From Polaromonas sp. (lineage in GTDB: Bacteria > Pseudomonadota > Gammaproteobacteria > Burkholderiales > Burkholderiaceae_C), in NCBI GenBank assembly GCA_025363315.1, contig JANYED010000109.1, forward strand, positions 1 to 32,099: a DNA stretch of 32,099 nt, given 5' to 3'. Under the pieces are notes generated by a model that searched no databases, was not told the origin of the DNA, and saw nothing but the letters and a program-made list of their open reading frames with translations. Of this stretch, positions 1 through 8,212 are shown piece by piece (position 1 is the stretch's first letter; every line of letters starts with the position of its first letter). Both the position numbers and the translations under genes were made by a program.

Positions 1-1
1 G

Positions 2-2392
2 AGCCAGTACAGCCGATCGCTCAATGGCATTCGTAGCCGGTATGAAGAGGGCAATGTAGTTGCTAACGCATTCGTTTCGCAGCAAACATTTCGCCAGATT
101 ACTGATGAATTTCCCGCGCGCGGCGTGTCTGGCCCCTACGCGGTGTCCAATCCTAATGGTGTAACTGGTTCGGAAAAAGTTGAGATTGTGACTCGCGACC
201 GATTCCGTCCGGTAAATATTATCAAAGTTACTCCCGTTTCAAGGAACCTGGATTATGAGTTCGAGCCATTTACTGGTCAGATCCTTTTTCGCGCTCCGGT
301 TCCCAGTTTTGATGACCAGCTCAATCCGATTTCAATTCGCGTTGTCTATGAAGTAGAGCAAGGGGGGCAGAAATTTTTTGTCTACGGTGCCGACGTTCGA
401 CTGAAACTGACCGAAGGCCTGACGATTGGCGTTGCGGCTGCCAAAGATGAAAACCCTTCGGCGCCGTATGAAGTGAGCGGAGCAAATATTTCGCTCAAGC
501 TCAGCAAAAATACAGAGGTCACCGCTGAAGTTGCACGCACCACCAGCGTGGTGAATACACCCGCGAGCGGCTTTAACAACAACGTCAGTGCCAACTTCAA
601 TGGTAAAACGGGTGAGCTAAAAGGTGACGCGGCTCGAGTCGAAATTCGCCATGCCGATGATGATCTGCGTTACAAAGCCTATGGTCTGCGCTCAAGTGCA
701 GACTTCAACAATCCATCTTCTGGCATCACAGGCGGCAAAGTGGAGCTTGGTGCTTCAGGCGCCTACAAAGTCACACCAAAAATCACGGTGACGGGAGAGT
801 TGCTAAGCTCAAAAGACAACGTTATCGGAAGTCTGAATGAGCAAAGTTCGGTTGGCGTTGATCTTAAGGCGACTGACCAGCTTACCGTTGGCGCTGGTGT
901 TCGACGAGTCACTCAAAACTCGATCAGCCTGACCCAAACGACATCCACGAACTGCGCCAATCTTGCGGGTACTGCAACGGTGGCAGGCGCAATTGCGGGC
1001 TACAACACGGGTTACGGCATCAGCCAAACGGGCAACCAGTCAATTGATCCCGCAACCGGTCTGCCGATTGTTTGCAACACGGCTATTAACGCTGCCGCCC
1101 CCGTCGCCCCAACTGGCCTGGACAGAACCTCCTATTTTGTGCGAGCAGCCTATAAGGTCACGGACGCATTGACCGTTGATGGAGAACTTCAGTCGGTTAC
1201 AGGTACCGACCCGACCAACCTTTACCGCCTGGGCGCGCGCTGGGCCGCGACAGACCGCTTGAACTTGTCGGCTGAAACGCAGCGTTCGTTTGACGACAGT
1301 GGCTCAAGCTTGTATCGCCTCGGTGCTGACTGGCGCGTGGCTGATAAGACCCGACTTTACAGCCGCTTTGAAAAAGCTACGCAGTACAGTGGTGCCTACG
1401 GTTTGGGTGTTGGTCCGCTTACCAGCGCGTTCACTCTGGGTGTTGATACCCAGTACATGCAAGATGGTTCGCTGTACAGCGAATATCGGCTGCGAGATTC
1501 AGCGTCAGGCAAAGAGATCCAGCGTGCGCTCGGCTTGCGAAACGGCTGGCTCATAGCAGAGGGATTGCGCTTGACAACCAATGTGGAGCGTTTGGCCAGC
1601 ACGAGCGGCAACACAACCGCAGCCGCTGTAGGCCTGGAATACACCGCCAGCCCTGTGTGGAAATCGTCAGGCCGCGTTGAATGGCGCGAGGACACCAACA
1701 GTACCAACTGGCTCTATACGTTGGGTGTCGCACGTAAATTAGACAGCGACTGGACAATGCTGGCGCGCGAATACGCCAATATCGTCAACCCGCGCACAGC
1801 TCTCGGCAGTGATAAATTTCAAAGTCGATTCCAGGTGGGTTTTGCCTATCGGCCAGTCGACAATAACAAGTTTGATGCGCTGGGCTTGTACGAGCGTAAA
1901 GACAACCGGGATTCATCACCCGGCTCACAAATCAACAGCGCAACGGACATCATCAGCGTGCGCGGCAACTATCACCCCAGCAGGGTATGGTGGCTATCTG
2001 GTCGCTATGCGTATAAAAATGTCAATGAATTGTTGCTGGGCACTGTTCAGGACAGCTACCGTGCGCAATTGCTGGGCGGCCGTGTTACCTATGACGTCAC
2101 CAACCAATGGTCTGTTGGCGGTATTTTCTCGGTGTTGCAAGGCTCCGGCGGTGACAAGCAATATGCTTATGGCTTGGAGGTTGGCTACATTGTGATGGAC
2201 AACCTGTATGCCACTTTGGGCTACAACTGGCGCGGATTTGCATCGTCAGGCACGGCTGCTGGATTGACCGGCAATGACTATACGAACCGGGGTTGGGTAT
2301 TGGGCTTGCGCTACAAGTTTGACGAAGATTTGTTCAAAAAGAACGAAGCTGGCGTTAATAAAACAATCGACCCTAATGTGATGAAACCCTAA
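2..2392 (+). CDS. Large outer-membrane beta-barrel protein, 3' part (5' end outside window)
   Basis: The frame is open without a stop from base 2, so this is the last 796 residues of a longer protein. The in-frame GTG at 125 is unlikely to be the real start, because the residues before it continue the same kind of sequence. The first 130 residues resemble the beta-sandwich modules of large surface proteins, with the pattern DYEFEPFTGQILF followed by VVYEVEQ. The remainder is a long series of alternating amphipathic strands rich in Gly, Tyr, Thr and Arg (for example YRLGARW, YRLGADW, YTLGVARKL). It ends in LGLRYKFDEDLF, as expected for a transmembrane beta-barrel. A cysteine pair sits in an apparent loop encoded near 950-1080. 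The OmpA-type lipoprotein gene follows 17 bases downstream and is probably cotranscribed. The substrate and exact family are not recognisable to me. Confidence 0.75.
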   Translation, partial: SQYSRSLNGIRSRYEEGNVVANAFVSQQTFRQITDEFPARGVSGPYAVSNPNGVTGSEKVEIVTRDRFRPVNIIKVTPVSRNLDYEFEPFTGQILFRAPVPSFDDQLNPISIRVVYEVEQGGQKFFVYGADVRLKLTEGLTIGVAAAKDENPSAPYEVSGANISLKLSKNTEVTAEVARTTSVVNTPASGFNNNVSANFNGKTGELKGDAARVEIRHADDDLRYKAYGLRSSADFNNPSSGITGGKVELGASGAYKVTPKITVTGELLSSKDNVIGSLNEQSSVGVDLKATDQLTVGAGVRRVTQNSISLTQTTSTNCANLAGTATVAGAIAGYNTGYGISQTGNQSIDPATGLPIVCNTAINAAAPVAPTGLDRTSYFVRAAYKVTDALTVDGELQSVTGTDPTNLYRLGARWAATDRLNLSAETQRSFDDSGSSLYRLGADWRVADKTRLYSRFEKATQYSGAYGLGVGPLTSAFTLGVDTQYMQDGSLYSEYRLRDSASGKEIQRALGLRNGWLIAEGLRLTTNVERLASTSGNTTAAAVGLEYTASPVWKSSGRVEWREDTNSTNWLYTLGVARKLDSDWTMLAREYANIVNPRTALGSDKFQSRFQVGFAYRPVDNNKFDALGLYERKDNRDSSPGSQINSATDIISVRGNYHPSRVWWLSGRYAYKNVNELLLGTVQDSYRAQLLGGRVTYDVTNQWSVGGIFSVLQGSGGDKQYAYGLEVGYIVMDNLYATLGYNWRGFASSGTAAGLTGNDYTNRGWVLGLRYKFDEDLFKKNEAGVNKTIDPNVMKP

Positions 2393-2409
2393 CCGTGATT
2401 AGGATATTT

Positions 2410-3501
2410 ATGAATTGCTCTATTCACCCCTTTAAAAAAATCTCGGGATTTGGTGTGCTGTTGCTGGCTTTGGCTGGTTGCAGTTTGGGCATCAATAGGA
2501 ACGAATTGCCCGGCCCTGCTTCGCAGGCCACAGGCTTGACCAGTCAGCAAGCCCGTATCACAGACGAGCGTATTTTGTCGGACCGCCGCACCCTTGAGGC
2601 AGTGCAACTTCGTTTGCGCAAACTTAACGAGGCAGGCGTCGCACAAAACAATTATTCTCTTGCCAAAGCTCAGTGCTGGCTGGACACTGCCAAGTCTCAG
2701 TACCACGAGAATGACCGCACCGGTTACATTGAAGAAGCGCTGACGGAGTCTGTGAAAATTGCCCAAGCGTTAGAAGCCGACAAATCTGCCAGAGCTGGTT
2801 TTGACACACCTTTGATCGCTCGCAGTTCGCTGCTGCGCAGCGACCTGTGGGCGCAGCTCAGCGGCTACAAAAACCAGCTTGCTACCTTGGCTTGCAACGC
2901 CAAAACTGTTGCCTGCGCCGAAGTCCGCTTGGTCCGTGCGGGCCACGCCAACGAGCAGACCGGCTGGCGTCAAGCCACCCCCTGGGTCCAAATGGTTGAA
3001 GACGCGTTGCTCAAAGCAAAAGTTGAAGCCGACAGCTGCCAGCCTGCCACCCAAGTCGCTGCCAAATCGACAGCCAGCGTTGCTGTTGCTGCTCCGGGCC
3101 CTGTTATCAGCAAGGAAACTTATGTATTGCTGACAGACACACTGTTCAAGTTTGATAAATCTGGTCGTGAGGACATGATGCCGGGCGGTTTGCAGCGCCT
3201 GACCGATGTGGCTCAGCGGCTCAAGGCCTACAAGTCGATTCAAACTTTAACGGTTGTGGGCTATACAGACCGCCTGGGTAGCGATGATTACAACGACAAG
3301 CTGTCGCAGGCACGAGCAACAACCGTTCAGACTTATCTAGAGTCGTTGGGCGTTAAATTCGCGTCTGCTGCGGCGCAGGGCAAAGGCAAACGCGAGCCGG
3401 TCAGCAAAGACTGCAGCACCACCGCCAGCCGTGAGCAGCAGATCCTGTGCCTGCAACCTGATCGCCGGGTGACGATTGAAGTCACGGGTGTGGCCCGCTA
3501 G
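2410..3501 (+). CDS. OmpA-family peptidoglycan-associated lipoprotein
   Basis: Predicted 363 residues. The N-terminus is a lipoprotein signal with the lipobox LAGC and the acylated Cys at residue 24. The middle (about 30-230) is alanine-rich and probably helical. The C-terminal ~120 residues form an OmpA-like peptidoglycan-binding domain, shown by LFKFDKSG, VVGYTDRLGSDDYNDKLSQ and the RATTVQTYLESLGV segment, ending in DRRVTIEV. I chose the ATG at 2410 over the in-frame GTG at 2395 because AGGA stands a few bases before it and the signal peptide then has normal length. It would tether the outer membrane to the cell wall, possibly as a partner of the barrel protein encoded just upstream. The domain assignment is seen in the sequence; the partnership is inferred from adjacency. 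Confidence 0.88.
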   Translation: MNCSIHPFKKISGFGVLLLALAGCSLGINRNELPGPASQATGLTSQQARITDERILSDRRTLEAVQLRLRKLNEAGVAQNNYSLAKAQCWLDTAKSQYHENDRTGYIEEALTESVKIAQALEADKSARAGFDTPLIARSSLLRSDLWAQLSGYKNQLATLACNAKTVACAEVRLVRAGHANEQTGWRQATPWVQMVEDALLKAKVEADSCQPATQVAAKSTASVAVAAPGPVISKETYVLLTDTLFKFDKSGREDMMPGGLQRLTDVAQRLKAYKSIQTLTVVGYTDRLGSDDYNDKLSQARATTVQTYLESLGVKFASAAAQGKGKREPVSKDCSTTASREQQILCLQPDRRVTIEVTGVAR

Positions 3502-3524
3502 CAGGTTCATTTGCTATTTAAATA

Positions 3525-3559
3525 GGAGCTGCTCGCGCCCGTATTTATTGGGCTCCAGC
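3525..3559 (+). repeat. Dispersed 35-bp repeat, copy 1 (intergenic)
   Basis: This copy lies between the convergent OmpA and RidA genes. It carries the core GCCCGTATTTATTGGGC, in which GCCC pairs with GGGC across a 9-base loop, and it is flanked by GGAGC and GCTCC. Three related copies lie at 8178-8212, 24536-24570 (opposite orientation) and 28066-28101. By direct comparison this copy differs at 3 of 35 positions from copy 2 and 2 of 35 from copy 3. It may act as a weak bidirectional terminator here, but there is no run of T. Confidence 0.8.
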
Positions 3560-3614
3560 CTGGTTTAGCTTCGAAATTTGGCGTTTCAGAGTCTAACATC
3601 GGCTTGTAACGCCC

Positions 3615-4007
3615 TCAATCTGGCAAAACAGCCGTTACTTCAATCTCAATTCGCGCCCGCTCTTCCACCAGGCCTGAGACTTCCACGCAGGTCATGGCCG
3701 GGAAGTTTTTTCCCATGACTTCACGGTAAACGCCGCCCAGCTCTTTTAACCGGGCGTCGTACTCGACCCGGTCGGTCACGTACCAGGTCATTCGCACCAT
3801 GTGCTCTGGCCTTGCACCGCCAGCTTTCAGTACCGCTGCAACGTTTATCAAGGCTTGCCGCGTTTGCACAATGAAGTCGTCGCTTTCAAACTGCTGAGCT
3901 GCGTTCCAGCCTATTTGACCGCCAACAAAAATCAGCGTTCCGCGTGCCATGATGCCGTTGGCGTAGCCTTTGGGTTCAAGCCAGTTGGGTGGTTGGAGTC
4001 TTTGCAT
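3615..4007 (-). CDS. RidA/YjgF-family enamine/imine deaminase-like protein, last gene of 2-aminobenzoate operon
   Basis: Predicted 130 residues, the usual length for RidA proteins. Family signatures are GTLIFVGGQIGWN near the N-terminus, the TRQALINVAAVLKAGGA helix, TWYVTDR, and the C-terminal ARIEIEVTAVLP with the conserved arginine that binds the carboxylate in active RidA enzymes. The gene starts 4 bases after the stop of the CoA ligase gene with an AAAGGG ribosome site, so it is the operon's sixth gene. RidA enzymes hydrolyse reactive enamines and imines. The 2-aminobenzoyl-CoA pathway passes through an amino-ene (enamine) ring product after monooxygenation and reduction, so release of ammonia from such an intermediate is a plausible job. 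That role is inference; the family assignment is firm. Confidence 0.9.
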   Translation of the reverse strand: MQRLQPPNWLEPKGYANGIMARGTLIFVGGQIGWNAAQQFESDDFIVQTRQALINVAAVLKAGGARPEHMVRMTWYVTDRVEYDARLKELGGVYREVMGKNFPAMTCVEVSGLVEERARIEIEVTAVLPD

Positions 4008-4011
4008 GTTG

Positions 4012-5661
4012 CTACCCTTTTTGCTGTGACGCGCTGCGCAGTTTAAAGCGCTGCAACTTGCCGGTTTCGGTTCGCGGCAATTTGCTCACAAACTCAATCT
4101 GTCGTGGGTATTTGAAAGGCGCAAGCGCGGCTTTGACGTGGTCTTGCAACTGCTTGACGCACGCCTCGTTGCCATTCACACCGGGCTTCAGAACCACAAA
4201 AGCCTTCACAACCATCCCGCGTTGGTCGTCCGGTATTCCAATCACGCCGCATTCCGCCACCGAGGGGTGCTGCATCAGGGCGTCTTCAACCTCCGGTCCA
4301 CCGACGTTGTAGCCTGACGTGATGATCATGTCATCATCACGTGCTTGGTAAAAAAAGTACCCGTCAGCGTCTTGTATGAAGGCATCGCCGGGGTGGTTCC
4401 AGCCGTTTTTGACGTAGTTGCACTGCCGGGCATCATCAAGATATTTGCAGCCCGTTGGCCCCAGCACTGCCAGCTTGCCGACAGTACCACGCGGCACTTC
4501 AACGCCCTGGTCATCCACCACTTTGGCGGTGTAGCCCGGCACGACCTTGCCAATCGCACCGCGCCGCACATCGTCTGGCTTGCTCGAGATGAAGATGTGA
4601 AACATCTCTGTGGCACCAATGCCATCCAGCATTTCAATACTTGTGGCGTCCTTCCACAGCTGGCGCGTGGCGTCTGGCAGTGCCTCGCCAGCACTCACGC
4701 AGATCCGCAATGAGGGCAGTGGTGTCTGCTTGGCGAAGCCAGCCATTTGCCGGTAAAAAGTAGGTGCTGTGTACACAATCGTGGCGCGCGTTGCCTGAAT
4801 GAGCTTGACCATCGCCTCGGGCGTGTAGGCGATGGACGGAAAGTAGCTAGATGCGCCTGCCGCAAAAGGAAACAGCAGCAAACCGCCCAAACCAAAAGTA
4901 AAAGCCAGAGGCGGCGACCCCATCACGATGTCGTCTGGATTCGCTTCGAGAATGTGGCGCGGCCAGGCTTGGCAAGCGGCCAGCACGTCGCGGTGGCTGT
5001 GTACCACGGCCTTGGGTTTGCCGGTGGTGCCTGATGTAAAAGCCATCAGCGCCACATCGTCTGCTGCAGTTAAACAGGGTTTGAAGTTGCCGTCTTTCTG
5101 CGCTGACAAAACTGCCAATGATCCGGGCTCGTTCATCAGGTTGAACGGCACGATGGTCGTCAAGATACTTGTTTGCGCTTTGGTGATGTTCAATTCTTCC
5201 ATCAGCGTTGCATCACACAGCGCAATACTGATCTGCGCTTTCTCAATCACTTCGCCCAGCTCTTTGGCTCTCAACAATGGCATGGTAGCCACCGCAATCA
5301 GCCCAGCTTTCACCACGCCCAGCCAGGCTAATGCCATACCGATGGAGTTGCCGCCGCGCAGCAACACACGGTTTCCGGGTACCAGGCCAAAGTCCTCAGT
5401 CAGTACCTGCGCAATGCGGTTGATGCGCTCGCTCGCGTCGGTGTATGTCAGCGCGATATTGTCTGAACGTAAAAACGGCTTGTCCAGCAAACCCCGTGCT
5501 TTAATTTGGCTTAGGAGCACGTCGACCAGATTGGCCTGATCGGCTATCTGTAGCTCTGACAGGTCATAACGCATTTGCGCGCGTGCCGCAAGCGGGGGCA
5601 AGCGGTCATGAACAAAGCGGTCAGTTTGCGCAGAGTTGGGCGGAACCATGACTTCACTCAT
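4012..5661 (-). CDS. abmG: 2-aminobenzoate-CoA ligase (AMP-forming)
   Basis: Predicted 549 residues. It is an ANL-superfamily adenylate-forming enzyme: P-loop [16 protein letters not shown], the [12 protein letters not shown] motif, the hinge [18 protein letters not shown] and the C-terminal catalytic-lysine motif [11 protein letters not shown]. The reading frame extends 31 codons further upstream, but that stretch overlaps the acyl-CoA dehydrogenase gene; the ATG at 5661 gives an 8-base overlap with that gene's stop and a typical length. The reaction is aromatic acid plus CoA plus ATP to aromatic acyl-CoA. Substrate assignment to 2-aminobenzoate comes from the linked 2-aminobenzoyl-CoA monooxygenase/reductase, as in the abm clusters of Azoarcus evansii. 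Benzoate or another aminobenzoate is the main alternative. Confidence 0.85.
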   Translation of the reverse strand: MSEVMVPPNSAQTDRFVHDRLPPLAARAQMRYDLSELQIADQANLVDVLLSQIKARGLLDKPFLRSDNIALTYTDASERINRIAQVLTEDFGLVPGNRVLLRGGNSIGMALAWLGVVKAGLIAVATMPLLRAKELGEVIEKAQISIALCDATLMEELNITKAQTSILTTIVPFNLMNEPGSLAVLSAQKDGNFKPCLTAADDVALMAFTSGTTGKPKAVVHSHRDVLAACQAWPRHILEANPDDIVMGSPPLAFTFGLGGLLLFPFAAGASSYFPSIAYTPEAMVKLIQATRATIVYTAPTFYRQMAGFAKQTPLPSLRICVSAGEALPDATRQLWKDATSIEMLDGIGATEMFHIFISSKPDDVRRGAIGKVVPGYTAKVVDDQGVEVPRGTVGKLAVLGPTGCKYLDDARQCNYVKNGWNHPGDAFIQDADGYFFYQARDDDMIITSGYNVGGPEVEDALMQHPSVAECGVIGIPDDQRGMVVKAFVVLKPGVNGNEACVKQLQDHVKAALAPFKYPRQIEFVSKLPRTETGKLQRFKLRSASQQKG

Positions 5662-6826
5662 TTCGAAGCAAAGCCTTTCCAATAATGAGTTGCTGAATTT
5701 CAGTCGCGCCCTCGTAAATGCGCAGCGAGCGAATGTCTCGGTACAGGCTTTCAACTTTCGTACCCACCTTTACGCCCAGCCCTCCATGCATTTGCAGCGC
5801 CATGTCAATCACGCGCTGAGCGTTTTCTGTGGCAGTCATTTTGGCCATCGCTGCCTCGGATGTCACGCGTGCGGTGTTGCCAGTGCGCTCGCCCTCGTCA
5901 CGCAGCCATGCCGCGCGGTAGGTCAGTAGCGCGGCCGCATCCACTAACGCGGCCATCTCGCCCAGCTTGGCTTGCGTGAGCTGAAAGTCCGCCAGCTTGC
6001 CGCCAAACATGCGGCGCTGTTTTGAATAGCTAACTGCCTCTGCCAACGCCCGCCGAGCCATGCCCAGTGCAGCAGCAGCGACGGATGCGCGAAAGATGTC
6101 CAGCGTTTTCATCGCTAATTTAAAGCCGCCATTCAACTCACCCAACTGGCTGGCAGCAGGTACAACGCAGTTTTTAAATTCAAGCGTGGCCAGCGGGTGC
6201 GGTGCCATCACGGCGATGTGTGCGCTGCTGTCCAGGCCGGGCCTAGCCGCATCCACAATGAACGGCGTGATACCGCGCGTTCCGGCGTCCAAGTCTGTTT
6301 TAACAAACGCCACATAAAAATCAGCAATGCCGCCGTTGCTGATCCAGGTTTTGCTGCCGTTGATGGCCCATCCTTCATCAGTTTGTACGGCGCTGGTGGT
6401 CATTGCGCCAGCGTCTGATCCTGCATCCGCTTCACTCAAAGCAAAAGCCGCAATCTTTTTACCACTGGCCACTTGGGGCAAATAGGCTGCTTGCTGCGCT
6501 GGTGTGCCCACCAATGTTATCGCGCCGCTGCCCAAGCCCTGCATGGCAAACGCAAAGTCAGCCAGCGGTGAATGAAAGGCCAGCGTTTCACGCAAGATGA
6601 CCAACGCGCGTGAATCAAGTTTCGGTAGCTCCCCACCAAATTCGGCAGGTACGCAATAGCGCAGCCAGCCCGCATCGCCCAGCCGCTGTACCCATTCGCG
6701 GCAAGCAGCGCGGTCATCTGTTTCATCGACGTGCTGTGCTGCTGCCCAGTCGACAAGGCCAGTGGCAAGTGTGCGGTGAGCGTCGTCAAAAAAAGGTAGC
6801 GCCAAGTGCTTTGTATCGGGTGTCAT
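5654..6826 (-). CDS. Acyl-CoA dehydrogenase of the 2-aminobenzoyl-CoA pathway
   Basis: Predicted 390 residues, normal for the family. It shows the FAD-binding segments [15 protein letters not shown] and [12 protein letters not shown], the C-terminal helix with QMHGGLGV, and the catalytic-base region [19 protein letters not shown]. The start codon overlaps the stop of the crotonase gene by one base (TAATG), and the end overlaps the ligase gene, so translation is probably coupled. It would oxidise a CoA-bound alicyclic or ring-opened product of the monooxygenase/reductase in beta-oxidation style, passing electrons to ETF. The exact substrate cannot be read from the sequence. Confidence 0.88.
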   Translation of the reverse strand: MTPDTKHLALPFFDDAHRTLATGLVDWAAAQHVDETDDRAACREWVQRLGDAGWLRYCVPAEFGGELPKLDSRALVILRETLAFHSPLADFAFAMQGLGSGAITLVGTPAQQAAYLPQVASGKKIAAFALSEADAGSDAGAMTTSAVQTDEGWAINGSKTWISNGGIADFYVAFVKTDLDAGTRGITPFIVDAARPGLDSSAHIAVMAPHPLATLEFKNCVVPAASQLGELNGGFKLAMKTLDIFRASVAAAALGMARRALAEAVSYSKQRRMFGGKLADFQLTQAKLGEMAALVDAAALLTYRAAWLRDEGERTGNTARVTSEAAMAKMTATENAQRVIDMALQMHGGLGVKVGTKVESLYRDIRSLRIYEGATEIQQLIIGKALLRNE

Positions 6827-7680
6827 TAGTTGCCCTCAAACACAGGTTTTTGCTTGGCTGCGAAGGCCGTGTATGCCCGCGTAAAGTCTTGCGTCTGCAT
6901 ACAAATCGCCTGCGCCTGCGCTTCGGCTTCAATGGACTGATCTAGCGTCATCGCCCATTCCTGGTGCAGCATGGTTTTGGTCATGCCGTGCGCAAAGGTC
7001 GGGCCGCTGGCCAGCTCAAGTGCCAGCTTTTTGGCGGCGGGTAGAAGATCGCTACCCTCGTGCAGTGCGTTGAAAAACCCCCACTGCAAACCTTCTTGCG
7101 CCGTCATCGCACGACCGGTAAACAGCAGCTCAGACGCGCGCCCCTGGCCAATCATGCGGGGCAGCAGGGCACATGCGCCCATGTCGGCACCAGCCAGCCC
7201 AACGCGAGTGAACAAGAAAGCGGTTTTGGCTTTCGGCGTGCCCAAGCGCATGTCGCTGGCCAGCGCCATCATCGCGCCAGCGCCTGCACAAATGCCGTCA
7301 ATCGCCGCAATGATGGGCTGCGGGCATAGCCGCATCTGCTTGACGAGATCGCCCGTCATGCGGGTGAATTCCAGCATTTCGGCCATGCTCATGTTGGTCA
7401 GCGGGCCAATGATTTCATGAACGTCACCGCCTGAGCAAAAGTTGCCGCCTTCTCCCGTTAACACCACAGCCTTCACATCCGTCGCTTGATTCAGTCCGCT
7501 AAACAGGTTGCGCAGCTCGTGGTACGAGTCAAACGTCAGCGGGTTTTTACGCTCTGGGCGGTTCAAGGTCAGTGTTGCGACGCCGGCGTCAAACCCGTAG
7601 GAAAAGTGGGTCGCGTTGTAGCTGGCCATCGCGTCAAACTGTGGGCGCATCGGGTTGGTGGGGGTGATGTAGTGCTTCAT
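6826..7680 (-). CDS. Enoyl-CoA hydratase/isomerase (crotonase) family protein
   Basis: Predicted 284 residues. Crotonase features are [18 protein letters not shown], the oxyanion-hole segments [11 protein letters not shown] and [18 protein letters not shown], and a C-terminal helical trimerisation region. At the usual catalytic position the sequence is [17 protein letters not shown] rather than the Glu-containing motif of classical hydratases, so an aspartate may act and the reaction may be a hydration, isomerisation or ring hydrolysis on an unusual substrate. The ATG overlaps the marR stop by 4 bases (ATGA). An alternative start is the Met at about residue 11. Its position between regulator and dehydrogenase places it in the CoA-thioester phase of 2-aminobenzoate breakdown. 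Confidence 0.87.
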   Translation of the reverse strand: MKHYITPTNPMRPQFDAMASYNATHFSYGFDAGVATLTLNRPERKNPLTFDSYHELRNLFSGLNQATDVKAVVLTGEGGNFCSGGDVHEIIGPLTNMSMAEMLEFTRMTGDLVKQMRLCPQPIIAAIDGICAGAGAMMALASDMRLGTPKAKTAFLFTRVGLAGADMGACALLPRMIGQGRASELLFTGRAMTAQEGLQWGFFNALHEGSDLLPAAKKLALELASGPTFAHGMTKTMLHQEWAMTLDQSIEAEAQAQAICMQTQDFTRAYTAFAAKQKPVFEGN

Positions 7681-8153
7681 AGGATTTCTAGTGTTTTTGC
7701 ATGGTGGTGCTCTTTGACTTTGCCCAGCAGCTTGTACAGCGCGTCAACTTCTTGGGCAGTGAGTACGTCAAAGCTTGAAACAATCCAGTCTTCGTGCTGC
7801 CTGGCCATGGCATCGAATGTCTTGCGGCCGTGCGCGGTTAGCCGCACGCGGTAAGCACGGCGATCACCGTCCACCTCCATCCGCTCTACCAAGCCCTCGG
7901 CCACCAGCTGGTCGGTGATGCCGGTCACATTTCCGCCCGTCACCATCATCCGGCGTGACAGCTCGTTCATCTTCAGGCCGTCGGGGTTGCGCTGCAATTG
8001 CGCCATCAAGTCAAAGCGCGGCAGCGTGGTGTCAAACTGCTCGCGCAGGTTATTGCGTACCTGCTTTTCAACCAGCTGGGTGCAGGTCAGCATGCGCAGC
8101 CACAATCTCAGCGCCTCGGGGTGCGAGCTGTGGCTTTGTGCTTCCATGTCCAT
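7677..8153 (-). CDS. MarR-family transcriptional regulator of the 2-aminobenzoate operon
   Basis: Predicted 158 residues. It has a winged-helix core with the recognition region [33 protein letters not shown] and the wing [15 protein letters not shown], typical of MarR. I chose the ATG at 8153. The longer frame from a GTG at 8189 would take its first codons from the dispersed repeat at 8178-8212 and adds nothing conserved. The gene is second in the operon, between the monooxygenase and crotonase genes, so it is probably autoregulated. Relatives in aromatic-acid clusters are usually repressors released by a CoA thioester or the aromatic acid; that is family knowledge applied here, not shown. 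A candidate operator is the palindrome at 10544-10555. Confidence 0.85.
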   Translation of the reverse strand: MDMEAQSHSSHPEALRLWLRMLTCTQLVEKQVRNNLREQFDTTLPRFDLMAQLQRNPDGLKMNELSRRMMVTGGNVTGITDQLVAEGLVERMEVDGDRRAYRVRLTAHGRKTFDAMARQHEDWIVSSFDVLTAQEVDALYKLLGKVKEHHHAKTLEIL

Positions 8154-8177
8154 AAGGTCTCTCTTACTATTAAATAA

Positions 8178-8212
8178 AGAGCTGCTCACGCCCGTATTTA
8201 TTGGGCTTCAGC
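8178..8212 (+). repeat. Dispersed 35-bp repeat, copy 2, spanning the end of abmA
   Basis: Matches copy 1 at 32 of 35 positions. Read on the minus strand, its bases encode the last four residues of the monooxygenase/reductase (EAEAQ ending) and supply the TAA stop codon at 8200-8198. It then continues through the gap to marR. The insertion therefore seems to have set the present 3' end of the upstream gene. Confidence 0.8.

Noticed and set aside
2770-3243. 157-residue open frame on the minus strand opposite the OmpA gene, and similar long antisense frames elsewhere
   Set aside because: These mirror strongly coding GC-rich genes, lack recognisable domains and have no ribosome site; they are shadows of the real genes.
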